The notes below the pieces were generated by a model, which searched no databases, was not told where the DNA came from, and saw only the letters and a list, made by a program, of their open reading frames with translations. DNA of 64,000 nt from Bacteroidales bacterium (GTDB lineage Bacteria; Bacteroidota; Bacteroidia; Bacteroidales; FEN-979): positions 124,001 through 188,000 of the forward strand of contig JALNWG010000001.1 of NCBI GenBank assembly GCA_023231005.1. Reading direction: 5' to 3'. Of this stretch, positions 44,301 to 52,328 are shown piece after piece (the stretch's first letter is position 1; each line of letters starts with the position of its first letter). The position numbers and the translations under genes are program-made.

Positions 44301-45292
44301 ATTTCCTTTACTTTGAACGGCATCAGGTCATGATACAGGTCACGGTTGCAATTGTTCCGGTTAAGAAAAGTTTGAAGCAGTTGACGGCTGTACTTCACGG
44401 GTTCCGAAAGTTCCGGGGAGGGCGAGATTCCTTCTTTTTGAACATTTTTTTTCAGGATGGCCTTCCCCTTCAGTGAGTTCAGGTATCCCGTGATCAGATT
44501 TGCCAGGTTGATTATAAGGTGACGTTCCTCTTCCAGAAAGGGGCCTTCAAATAATGCCGGAAAGTTCCTCAGATAGCATATCTCAATAAAGCCTTCCAGA
44601 TTATCGATGGTTTCAAACTGTTGTTTTTGTGACCACTGAGTTTCTCTGAAACCGGTACCCTTCGAGTCAATATTGCCATATTTAATCCGGCAGACGGTAT
44701 ACTCAGGATATTGCCATGCCTTTGGCAGAATCATGCACAGTTGGTGTAACGCTTCTTCCGGTGGCTTTCCGGAATGGAGAATAGCAGTGGTTTGATTTAT
44801 TGCTGCAAGTTCTTTCAATCGTTCGCCGGTGATATATCTTCCCTCACGCCCTTTCACCCCATTGACAAATCCCTCGATCAAACTGGTTAAACTAACCAGC
44901 AGGTTACGTTCCTCAAGCAAAAAAGGGCCCTCATCACTGAGCGGAAATTCTTTTAAATAAAATATTTCTATCGATCCGACAAGCGTATCAATGGTTTCGA
45001 ATTTCTGCTCCTGTCTCCATTGTGTTTCCAGAAAACCGGGACTGGTGAACTCCATTTCATCAAATCGGATGCGAGCCACGGCGCTGTCGGCAAATTGCCA
45101 AGCCCGGGGTAATATCTGACAAATATCAAATAGCGCCTCCGGAATAGACTTACCTACTTTTAAAATAGAAATAGTGTCGTTGATGGCTGCTAACTCCTTT
45201 AACCGTTCGCGATTTTCGTAAACCAGTTTTTCCAGATTATTTGAATCTGCGGGATGGGGTCCTGAAGTGGTTTTATCATTAACAGTTGACAT
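41390..45292 (-). CDS. GAF-like repeat / tandem receiver-like / PPDK-type ATP-binding protein, long paralog
   Basis: From the ATG at 45292 it has 1300 residues. Two copies of a 128-residue unit start at residues 29 and 157 (both begin ERLKELAAIN and continue EALx-x-C-x-ILPxAWQ..), resembling GAF-type sensor modules. Then come a degenerate receiver-like domain (about 329-463), a receiver with LLVED (481-482), Asp552, Ser586/587 and Lys605, and a PPDK-type ATP-binding domain (SLGGKGRGLAFINTL, VRSSGLFEDS, FYLLQIKPL) with the same tail (VGPGRWGTRDRWIG) as the short paralog. The swivel and PEP domains are missing. An in-frame GTG at 45313 is less likely, because a -7 box (45316-45323) lies right before it. 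It is first in the five-gene run. Confidence 0.78.
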   Translation of the reverse strand: MSTVNDKTTSGPHPADSNNLEKLVYENRERLKELAAINDTISILKVGKSIPEALFDICQILPRAWQFADSAVARIRFDEMEFTSPGFLETQWRQEQKFETIDTLVGSIEIFYLKEFPLSDEGPFLLEERNLLVSLTSLIEGFVNGVKGREGRYITGERLKELAAINQTTAILHSGKPPEEALHQLCMILPKAWQYPEYTVCRIKYGNIDSKGTGFRETQWSQKQQFETIDNLEGFIEICYLRNFPALFEGPFLEEERHLIINLANLITGYLNSLKGKAILKKNVQKEGISPSPELSEPVKYSRQLLQTFLNRNNCNRDLYHDLMPFKVKEILLVANLYDAYSIEKEGRFSEHVLGEFYSLSLSTMPRITGVSTIEEVMEQLDSKHYDLIIIMIGTDKKFPVELSKTVKDKFQYIPVFLLLNSNTDIARYEEEPEQLTWIDRVFVWNGDSKIFFAMINYLEDKINVENDTTIGMTRVILLVEDASKYYSLYLPMLYNIVLEQTKNIIEDVTTDELYRILRLKARPKILLASTYEEAIYIFNKYKDFILCLISDVKFKKDGKLNEQAGFSLVKQTRKEIRDLPIVLQSSDEKNALIAYELKASFINKNSETLLLDFQSFITHYLGFGSFIYRDKEGTQIAVARSLKEFEDLLKTIPEESLLYHARKNHFSMWLMARGEIQVAKILNPAKVTDFKNPTALREYLIDVIQHFRNEQNTGKVIPFEESAITDERNILTLTEGSLGGKGRGLAFINTLIYNYDFSQHVPNIRIRTPKTSIIGTDEFEYFLDRNKLRETAVYETDYDQIKRWFLEGKLTETLIRKLKLIIKQINKPLAVRSSGLFEDSLNQPFAGIFETYLIPNNHPDPKIRLDQLMDAIKLVYASVYSPIAKGYIEAVNYRIDQEKMAVVIQEVVGNQYDDVFYPHISGVAQSYNYYPFAHMKPEEGFSVVALGLGRYVVEGEKAFRFAPVYPNLEINSAKDQFKGSQVHFYAVDLQKKEVNLLDGEDAGLRKLDIYDAERHGTLKHCASVYSIENDRISAGLRDAGPRVVNFADILKYNYIPMAKTIEVVLDVVKEALGSPVEIEFAIDLNKDEEYKASFYLLQIKPLIGNSTDFNIDMEKINQEDIILYSEKEMGNGLIDTIDEVVFVDPEAFDKSKTIEMAVEIDKINAEMVQLGKKYILIGPGRWGTRDRWIGIPVAWPQISNAKVIVETSLEGFPLDASSGSHFFHNVTSMNVGYFCIQPELSGSFIRYDILKKQQNLRKTEYFTIVKFEKPLTIRMDGKKRISVITMEKGMTNDKILITE

Positions 45293-45315
45293 GGGTTTTA
45301 AGGGGATGGTCACTT

Positions 45316-45323
45316 CAAAATTA
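45316..45323 (-). promoter_or_regulatory. -7 box (TAATTTTG) for the redox/signalling operon
   Basis: A perfect TAnnTTTG on the minus strand 24 bases upstream of the ATG at 45292. The remaining 245 bases up to gdhA (to 45568) are very AT-rich; I see no full -7 box for gdhA there, no RNA gene and no clear operator. Confidence 0.45.
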
Positions 45324-45568
45324 GAATAATTATTTCATCAATTTGTAAATTAGTTTAGACATTATATCAAAGTTTCGGAATTTACGTATCGATGGCTAAG
45401 TAATGCACTTAATTTGCATAAGTAATTTTCTTATCTTATTGATATTAAATAATTTATCTTGAAAATATTTTCATTTTTTTTATTCATCGAAACTAATTTT
45501 ATTTAATATTGTCGGCAAAAGAATAAATGAATTTTTAGCCTACTTAGTTTTAATTTAAACTTTCAAAT

Positions 45569-46927
45569 ATGAACAACGAAACGAAAAAAAAACTTCTCGA
45601 CGAATTCATGGCAAAAGTCATCGCGAAGAATCCAGGTGAAAAAGAGTTTCACCAGGCAGTAATGGAAGTAGCAGAATCCTTGATTCCTTTCATTGAAGAA
45701 AATCCCAAGTACAAACAGGCCAAGATTCTGGAACGTATGGCAGAAGCCGAACGTACCATTATTTTCCGTATCCCTTGGCTGGATGATAAGGGTGAAATCC
45801 GGATCAACCGTGGTTTCCGTATCGAAATGAACAGTGCCATCGGCCCTTACAAAGGGGGTATGCGTTTCCATCCTACGGTTAACCTTGGCATCCTGAAATT
45901 TCTTGCATTCGAGCAAGTACTTAAAAACAGTCTGACTACATTGCCCATGGGTGGTGGCAAGGGTGGTAGTGATTTTGACCCAAAAGGAAAGAGTGACAAT
46001 GAAGTCATGCGTTTCTGCCAGAGCCTCATGACCGAATTGCAACGTCACATCGGTCCCGACACCGACGTTCCTGCTGGTGATATAGGTGTAGGTGGCCGCG
46101 AAATCGGTTTCATGTTCGGCCAGTACAAACGCCTTCGGAATGAATTCACCGGCGTTCTTACAGGAAAAGGTCTCGAATGGGGTGGTTCATTAATCCGTCC
46201 TGAAGCTACTGGTTATGGAGCCGTTTATTTTTGCGAAGAGATGCTGAAGACCCGTGGTTTGGATTTCAAAGGAAAAATCGTCGCCATATCCGGTTCAGGC
46301 AACGTAGCTCAGTATGCAACCGAAAAAGCAACCCACCTGGGCGGTAAAGTGGTAACCCTTTCCGATAGTGAAGGTTACATTCATGATCCCAAGGGTATCG
46401 ATGCAGATAAATTGGCTTTCATTATGCACCTGAAGAATGTGAAGCGCGGACGTATCAAAGAATATTGTGAAAAATATCCTCAGGCTACTTTCGTACTTGG
46501 CAAACGTCCATGGGAAATCAAGTGCGATATTGCATTACCCTGCGCAACCCAGAATGAAATCGACGGAAATGATGCAAAGAACCTTATTAACAATGGTTGT
46601 TTCTGCGTTTCCGAAGGCGCCAATATGCCTTCCACTCCGGATGCCATCAACCTCTATATCGAAAAGAAAATCCTGTATGGCCCGGGTAAAGCTGCCAATG
46701 CAGGTGGCGTTGCCACTTCAGGACTTGAAATGTCGCAGAATTCCATGAGACTATCCTGGTCCAGCGAAGAAGTTGAACAGCGGTTACATACCATCATGGT
46801 CAACATCCATAAGAATTGTGTCAAATGGGGTACCGAACCTGATGGATTTATCAACTATGTTAAAGGAGCTAACATTGGCGGCTTTGTAAAAGTTGCTGAT
46901 GCCATGTTGGCTCAGGGACTTGTATAA
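45569..46927 (+). CDS. gdhA: NADP-type glutamate dehydrogenase
   Basis: The 452-residue hexameric enzyme of small-subunit family I has the catalytic region PYKGGMRFHP, PMGGGKGGSDFDPKG (substrate Lys), PAGDIGVGGREIG, and the dinucleotide fold AISGSGNVAQYA. The residues after the GSGNVA loop (LSDSEGY) fit the NADP-specific assimilatory type. It aminates 2-oxoglutarate with ammonia. It is divergent from the redox operon, and a terminator hairpin follows its stop inside the end of the convergent gene. Confidence 0.96.
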   Translation: MNNETKKKLLDEFMAKVIAKNPGEKEFHQAVMEVAESLIPFIEENPKYKQAKILERMAEAERTIIFRIPWLDDKGEIRINRGFRIEMNSAIGPYKGGMRFHPTVNLGILKFLAFEQVLKNSLTTLPMGGGKGGSDFDPKGKSDNEVMRFCQSLMTELQRHIGPDTDVPAGDIGVGGREIGFMFGQYKRLRNEFTGVLTGKGLEWGGSLIRPEATGYGAVYFCEEMLKTRGLDFKGKIVAISGSGNVAQYATEKATHLGGKVVTLSDSEGYIHDPKGIDADKLAFIMHLKNVKRGRIKEYCEKYPQATFVLGKRPWEIKCDIALPCATQNEIDGNDAKNLINNGCFCVSEGANMPSTPDAINLYIEKKILYGPGKAANAGGVATSGLEMSQNSMRLSWSSEEVEQRLHTIMVNIHKNCVKWGTEPDGFINYVKGANIGGFVKVADAMLAQGLV

Positions 46928-46948
46928 GACTAACCTACCCATGTTAAT

Positions 46949-48205
46949 TCAGGCGGGGATCCGGGAAACTGGGTCCCCGTTTCTTTTGGTCGTAAAAAGA
47001 AGGGTATTGAAAAAAGCATAAAATACAACGCCGGCTTGAATTTCAAGCATGGATTCCAATACAAGGTTCAAGGCAAAAATCAATAAAAAAATAAAGTATA
47101 AAAAATCGCGATCCCTTGCGGCACGAACTGCAGGAAACAGTATCATCCCGGCCAATACAATAAACCCAATCACTCCCAGCGTTATAAAAGTCTGTAAATA
47201 TTGATTGTGTGTGTTTAGTTTTTTTTGAAAAGCCGCCAGATTGTTTTTTTCTTTGTAACCAGCCAAAAGTTCATCTTTTACATCTCCGGTTCCAACCCCA
47301 AAGAAAAAATTACTTCGGATGATATCACCAGCAACCGACCAAATTGCCAGCCGTTCTGCTGTGCTTTCGGTATTCACTACCCCGGCTTCCGGATGATCGG
47401 TAAATGCTGTTGCAGCACGGTTAAATCGTGTTACATTGATTGGAACAAGCCAATATCCCAACACAAAAACGAATAGCGCAAATCCTCCAATAAAAACAGT
47501 CCAACCAATATTTTTCAATTCCCATCCAATAAATATTGCCGAGAGAATGAAAAGCAGAAGCAAAATAAATAACCCAGCTTTAGATGCCAATAAAAAAATC
47601 AGGGCGATAAAAAACAAGACCAACAAAGCATAAAACCCAATCAATAACCGGTTCATTTTCTTTTTCGTGTACCCGATATAGATTACACAGGCAATGGCGA
47701 AATTGTAATACATTGAAAGGTAGGTGGAGTGAAAGTACCAGGAGAGGTTTCCATAATAAAATGATCCCTGAACCTGATAAAAAGAGGCATTAAACCATGC
47801 ATGAAAAAGCAGTATTACACCCCCTGTAAAACATCCGGCCGTATAAAAATTCAAAATCCAACGTAAACGGTTTCCCGGAAAAACAGGAAACTGGGCAGTT
47901 GAAAAAATCAATGGAAAGAGTAACAAAGACAGCTTAACCTCCAAATCGAATTTTCCATATTCAAAATTAGAGGTATAGGTCAATCCAATCAAATAAACCA
48001 AATAGATAAGGCCGAATCCCATCACCCTAAGCCGTTGTTTTTCTTTGAATATCCGCCTGAAAGCCGAATATGAACGCGGATCTGATAGCCAGTTGAGCAT
48101 CATCAGCGCAATGACAGGAGGAACCAGTTTCCCCCAAACCGGAAGCAGAAAGGCCAAGCCCATACTACATCCCCAAAATATCTGATCATGGATCCGGTAT
48201 CGCAT
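46949..48205 (-). CDS. O-antigen ligase / Wzy-like polymerase family membrane protein
   Basis: The 418-residue protein has ten to twelve membrane helices and a long periplasmic loop with TAFTDHPEAGVVNTESTAERL and the conserved FFGVGTGDV plus LNTHNQYLQ segment (His) typical of the Wzy_C / WaaL family. It ligates or polymerises polysaccharide on the periplasmic side of the inner membrane. I start it at the ATG at 48205; a TTG at 48217 would add four residues. It is 28 bases downstream of the flippase gene, its natural partner. The 3' end holds the gdhA terminator. Confidence 0.82.
   Translation of the reverse strand: MRYRIHDQIFWGCSMGLAFLLPVWGKLVPPVIALMMLNWLSDPRSYSAFRRIFKEKQRLRVMGFGLIYLVYLIGLTYTSNFEYGKFDLEVKLSLLLFPLIFSTAQFPVFPGNRLRWILNFYTAGCFTGGVILLFHAWFNASFYQVQGSFYYGNLSWYFHSTYLSMYYNFAIACVIYIGYTKKKMNRLLIGFYALLVLFFIALIFLLASKAGLFILLLLFILSAIFIGWELKNIGWTVFIGGFALFVFVLGYWLVPINVTRFNRAATAFTDHPEAGVVNTESTAERLAIWSVAGDIIRSNFFFGVGTGDVKDELLAGYKEKNNLAAFQKKLNTHNQYLQTFITLGVIGFIVLAGMILFPAVRAARDRDFLYFIFLLIFALNLVLESMLEIQAGVVFYAFFNTLLFTTKRNGDPVSRIPA
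46954..46987 (+). terminator. Rho-independent terminator of gdhA
   Basis: CGGGGATCC (46954-46962), an 8-base loop and GGGTCCCCG (46971-46979) make a 9-pair stem with one G-U pair, followed by TTTCTTTT. It lies 27 bases past the gdhA stop and entirely within the last codons of the convergent O-antigen ligase gene. Confidence 0.72.
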
Positions 48206-48233
48206 TCCTTTCAGCAATTATGAAAATCCAAAG

Positions 48234-49469
48234 TTAAAATAATCTTTTCCTTTCCCTGATGGCTATAACTAAAATAACAGATATATAGATGATTGTTGAA
48301 ATCAGCATGATCACCGAAGAGGCCATAATGCCATAGATTGGAACAAAAATAAGGTTGAGTGAAATATTGACAATAATAGTTGCTAAAAGAGCAATTGCCA
48401 GGTATGACGGACGGTAAAACAATTCCAGAAAGCGCTGTAACAACAAAGTCGATTGCCATAAAAATGCAGCCAATAAAAGAGGTAAATAAATAATCCACGA
48501 TTTTATTTCAGGAATTTTCAAAATCTCGGTAAAAAAATACGATTTAAAAACCATGAAAATAATAAAGACAACAATGAAGATCAGGATTTCGAAACTCAAA
48601 GCCTCCTTAATTGCTATCCAGGCTTCTTCTTTTCTTTTGGCATTCCATAGATCAACAATCTTAGTTTGATAGGAAACATAGAGTGGAAATCCCACAAAAA
48701 AGATGGCTTGATAAACCAGATCTTTGAATGCTGCATATTTCCCCATTTCATGAAACCCTAAATATTTTGCCAGAATAAAACGGTCGGCTGAAATCAGAAT
48801 GTACGAAAACAGCAACCATAAAGTAACTGAAAAACTAAATTTTAGTGCTTTGCTGGTAAAACGCGAATCCCAATAAAAATGCTTCAAATCAATCTCATAT
48901 AACCGATCTATCCGGATCAGCCATCGCAAGATCAACATACCGACATATCCTACAATAAAAGAACCGAAAAACAAGGCAGACAATTGCCAATGAAAAATAA
49001 ATATCCCCGCCACAAATACCAGAATGACCAATATCTGAGTACTCCCTTCTAATATTGCAACCCGTGTTGTACAATGAAACGATTGAAAAATAGCAAGATG
49101 AAACAGATAAAAATGACTTAGAAAAGTATACAGAACGAGAAGTGCTAACAAAAACCAGCTAAGGTGAAAATAAAAATGACCAACTGCTCCCATTAGGAGC
49201 CCCGATGCCAAAGCACTTAGTATGGTAAGAAAAAAGAAGCGACTGATAATAATTTCCGACGTTTTCTGTATCCCACGTAAAAATCCCACAATACTTACTT
49301 GCACCCAATGGAAGCTCAGGGTTATGCAAATCAATGCCGTATAATACAATAGCGTAAGTCGGCCATACGAAACCGGACCAAAATAATGGATCGCCAAAAC
49401 AATAAGGGATACGGTCACAATAGCAGGAATGAGCCTGCCAGCCAAGTATTGAATTACATTTTTTTTCAT
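48234..49469 (-). CDS. Polysaccharide flippase-like protein (MOP/Wzx superfamily)
   Basis: The 411-residue protein starts MKKNVIQYLAGRLIPAIVTV and has about twelve membrane helices in the MATE/Wzx arrangement, with the charged loop near ILISADRFILAKYLG characteristic of polysaccharide biosynthesis flippases. It likely moves lipid-linked oligosaccharide across the inner membrane. It lies 28 bases after the DUF4340 gene and is followed by the ligase, giving a flippase-ligase pair for surface glycan export. Confidence 0.82.
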   Translation of the reverse strand: MKKNVIQYLAGRLIPAIVTVSLIVLAIHYFGPVSYGRLTLLYYTALICITLSFHWVQVSIVGFLRGIQKTSEIIISRFFFLTILSALASGLLMGAVGHFYFHLSWFLLALLVLYTFLSHFYLFHLAIFQSFHCTTRVAILEGSTQILVILVFVAGIFIFHWQLSALFFGSFIVGYVGMLILRWLIRIDRLYEIDLKHFYWDSRFTSKALKFSFSVTLWLLFSYILISADRFILAKYLGFHEMGKYAAFKDLVYQAIFFVGFPLYVSYQTKIVDLWNAKRKEEAWIAIKEALSFEILIFIVVFIIFMVFKSYFFTEILKIPEIKSWIIYLPLLLAAFLWQSTLLLQRFLELFYRPSYLAIALLATIIVNISLNLIFVPIYGIMASSVIMLISTIIYISVILVIAIRERKRLF

Positions 49470-49497
49470 GATAACCGATGCCAGGTAAAGTATGACA

Positions 49498-50562
49498 CTA
49501 CTTTTTACCCGGCATCTCCTTTAGAAAATAGGTTTTAGGGCGAAGGACCTTATCAAAAGAAAAATACTGAATCAGGGTAAAATCTTTACCATCATTCACC
49601 AAAGCATATAACCGGTCAAGATCGTATGGTAAGGAATGTCCTTCAGGATCAGTCTGACCTTCAGGGCCTTGTTTGTGATAAGTTTTAATGGTTTTGCTTA
49701 TTCCTGATGTATCGGTCAGGGTAATGATGATAAAAGGCTGAGAAGCGAGGATGGAGTCTTTGCGAACCGGATCCATATCATTAATCAAGGTTTCGAAACT
49801 CAGGTTCCGGAATCCCGATAGGAAATTAAGGACTTTCAGGGTGTCATATTCAGGTAACTCACGATTATCAACAAGTGAAAGGAAGCTAAATACATTCTTC
49901 CCATTATTACGTATTTCGTAGGATAATTCAGGAGTTTGCGGAATTTCAACCCGGACGCGGGCAATTTCAGGAATCGCTTTTTTGAATACACTATAATCCC
50001 GCCAATATTTTTCTATCGGACTAAAACGGGGTGATACGAACCCCCTGAATCCCGGGACGAATGTAATAAATGCACGGGAAGAATTTTCCATCAGCATGAA
50101 ACTGCCCAAATTATTTTGGGTAGCGCCACCGACATAGAAAACCTTGGTCAATTTTTCATGAGGAAACCAATGGATTATACCGAACAAATGGACACGGTAA
50201 ACCCACTGATATATTTCTACTTTAACGGCATTAACAGCCATCTCTTTGATTATATTATCTTGTGCTGCATTGGCAACCGGCTGGCTTACCTGTAGTTCCA
50301 TCATGGTCTTGAGCAACCCTTCGACCGATAATTTTTGCGCCGAATATTTATCGTTTACCATCCATTTTCCGGGAGCCTTCTTGGTAAGTTTCACCGAATT
50401 ATTATTCTTATCCGACAAAAATATCATGGTCACATTGGAGGTGTCGTCCAGCGCAAAATTACTCAGTTCACGTTTGAAGGTGGAGTTCGATTGTGTAAGC
50501 CAAAGTACAATGGCAATCAAACTTAATACGATGACAAGAAGGAAAATATTTTTATTTTTCAT
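49498..50562 (-). CDS. DUF4340 protein downstream of gldG
   Basis: The 354-residue protein has one N-terminal membrane helix (MKNKNIFLLVIVLSLIAIVL) and a long extracytoplasmic part with the DUF4340 pattern (VKLTKKAPGKWMVND, FYVGGATQNNLGSFM, repeated LVDNRELPEYDTL modules). The ATG overlaps the gldG stop by 4 bases (ATGA). DUF4340 proteins regularly follow a GldF/GldG-type ABC pair and are presumed accessory subunits of it; the exact role is unknown. Confidence 0.85.
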   Translation of the reverse strand: MKNKNIFLLVIVLSLIAIVLWLTQSNSTFKRELSNFALDDTSNVTMIFLSDKNNNSVKLTKKAPGKWMVNDKYSAQKLSVEGLLKTMMELQVSQPVANAAQDNIIKEMAVNAVKVEIYQWVYRVHLFGIIHWFPHEKLTKVFYVGGATQNNLGSFMLMENSSRAFITFVPGFRGFVSPRFSPIEKYWRDYSVFKKAIPEIARVRVEIPQTPELSYEIRNNGKNVFSFLSLVDNRELPEYDTLKVLNFLSGFRNLSFETLINDMDPVRKDSILASQPFIIITLTDTSGISKTIKTYHKQGPEGQTDPEGHSLPYDLDRLYALVNDGKDFTLIQYFSFDKVLRPKTYFLKEMPGKK

Positions 50563-52319
50563 GACTGTTTCTTTTGGAGAGGACCCGCATAAGAAAACTT
50601 ACGTATCCGGTATTTGACTAAACCAAAACCCAAAACCAGCAATACAGGGAGGGTCAGATTAAGGATTTGCCAGAAAATCCGTTGTTTTGCAATTTTCGCA
50701 GTATCAAGCATCCGCAGTTTCAGCTCCCGTGAACGAACCGAAATAAGCCCGGAATCATCGCATAAATAGTTAATGGCATTGAGTACCAGATCTTTGTTCC
50801 CAAAAGTCTGACGGGAGTATTGATCGTAACCCATGGGTAAAGGATAACCTTCTTTAAAGGAAAAATCATTTTTAACGAGATCGCCATCGGTTATCACGAT
50901 CATTTTAGTCTCTTTGCTTTTGGAGCGGATTCCGAGAGAAGAATTTCCTGAAAGTTCAGGAGGAATGCGGAATAAAAAGGCAGAAGGGAAAACACCTTCA
51001 AGCAAAAGGGCAACAGGTTGTGGCCCCTTGTTGAACATTCGTTCATCCGGTTGATGTTTAAGTATTTCCAGATCAATCAGCGCTGGGGCATTCACAGTAC
51101 GAGAGTATGCTGACGTTGTCAACAGGTAAGTCTTTTTTACACCAGGAGCAGAAACAGTATCAAGACTGCTGATAAACTCCGTTTTTATTGCATTTAACCC
51201 ATTCACAATAGGATGTTTGATAGTGGGTAATAAAACCGGGAAAAAGTACCATTTGAAATAATCAAATTGAGGTTGATTCCCGATCTGACCCGTTTTAACA
51301 GGTATCTGAAGCGCATTCATATCCTGAACCAGATCCAGGTTTAACCGGACTCCATAGTTGAAAAGCATGTCCTCCAGATTAATATCGTTTGTGATCCCAA
51401 TGGTGGAGTTGTATTTCTGTAAGCTATCCATGCTTGCAAATACAGGATCAATAAGCCAAAGCACTTTCCCTCCACGCATCACGAACTGGTCGATCAAAAA
51501 TTTATCTTTTTCATCAAAGGGTTTGGTCGGTTTGGCAATAATAATAGCTCTGTATTTATTGAGCAACGCATCGTGCGTTGAATCCGTTTTAATGCGTACA
51601 GCCAGGCTGTTGATTTTATGGTTGATGGTAACCCTGTCGACATTATAATATTCCGATAATGAATTTTGCAAGTCGATGGTTTGAAGTTGGGTTAACTCCC
51701 CTTGTCCCTCAATAATGGCTACGCGAGGTTTGATTGCTGTGGTCAGGCTTTTAATGGCGCGGGCCAAATTATATTCCAGCGATTGGATCGAAGTATTTAA
51801 CACCTGGTTCGGATCCTGCTGTAATTGAGCCATCAGCAACTGAACCGGCACCTCACGCCCATGATAGGAAACAACTGCCCCAGGAAAAATGATCAGTTGT
51901 GAAGATTCTCCTTTTTTGTTGACTCTTAGATCGGTAGGCTGCAATCCCCGTTCAACAAGCAGGCGATAAGCATCGTTTCGATCTTTCGCATTCGGATTTT
52001 CCGAAGGGTCCACAAATTCGTATTGAATATTTCTGCTATAAGCCCTGAATTCATCCAACATTTCTTTGGTTTCATTGGAGAGCCGTTGAAATCCCGGAGG
52101 AAGATCTCCATAAAGATAGATCTTGAAAAAAACCAAATCGTCCAATTTTTTCAATACATCTTTCGTCGCCGGAGATAATGAATAGCGCTTTTCTGCTGTC
52201 AAGTCAACCCGCGTAAAAATAAAAGAAGCGATGAAATTAATCAACACAATGATGGCAATACCAAGCGTTAGCTGAACAATATTGTACCGTTTTGTATTTC
52301 TTTTTCTCTCCTTCACCAT
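50559..52319 (-). CDS. gldG: Gliding-motility-type ABC transporter auxiliary subunit GldG
   Basis: The 586-residue protein has an N-terminal helix, then RVDLTAEKRYSLSPATKDVLKKL, the standard GldG opening, an ABC_transp_aux domain (LPPGFQRLSNETKEMLDEF, KPRVAIIEGQGEL, WLIDPVFASMDSL), and a C-terminal helix (WQILNLTLPVLLVLGFGLV). With GldF it forms an ABC exporter of unknown substrate needed for gliding in Flavobacterium, but it is present in many non-gliding relatives. It begins 9 bases after gldF ends. No GldA ATPase is encoded nearby. Confidence 0.94.
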   Translation of the reverse strand: MVKERKRNTKRYNIVQLTLGIAIIVLINFIASFIFTRVDLTAEKRYSLSPATKDVLKKLDDLVFFKIYLYGDLPPGFQRLSNETKEMLDEFRAYSRNIQYEFVDPSENPNAKDRNDAYRLLVERGLQPTDLRVNKKGESSQLIIFPGAVVSYHGREVPVQLLMAQLQQDPNQVLNTSIQSLEYNLARAIKSLTTAIKPRVAIIEGQGELTQLQTIDLQNSLSEYYNVDRVTINHKINSLAVRIKTDSTHDALLNKYRAIIIAKPTKPFDEKDKFLIDQFVMRGGKVLWLIDPVFASMDSLQKYNSTIGITNDINLEDMLFNYGVRLNLDLVQDMNALQIPVKTGQIGNQPQFDYFKWYFFPVLLPTIKHPIVNGLNAIKTEFISSLDTVSAPGVKKTYLLTTSAYSRTVNAPALIDLEILKHQPDERMFNKGPQPVALLLEGVFPSAFLFRIPPELSGNSSLGIRSKSKETKMIVITDGDLVKNDFSFKEGYPLPMGYDQYSRQTFGNKDLVLNAINYLCDDSGLISVRSRELKLRMLDTAKIAKQRIFWQILNLTLPVLLVLGFGLVKYRIRKFSYAGPLQKKQS

Positions 52320-52328
52320 TTCACTATC

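Noticed and set aside
32264..45292. Two complete PEP synthases or pyruvate phosphate dikinases
   Set aside because: Only the ATP-binding domain is present; swivel His and PEP-binding domains are missing, and receiver-like domains precede it.
45324..45568. Small RNA or riboswitch between the redox operon and gdhA
   Set aside because: The gap is very AT-rich with no stable hairpin or terminator that I can see.
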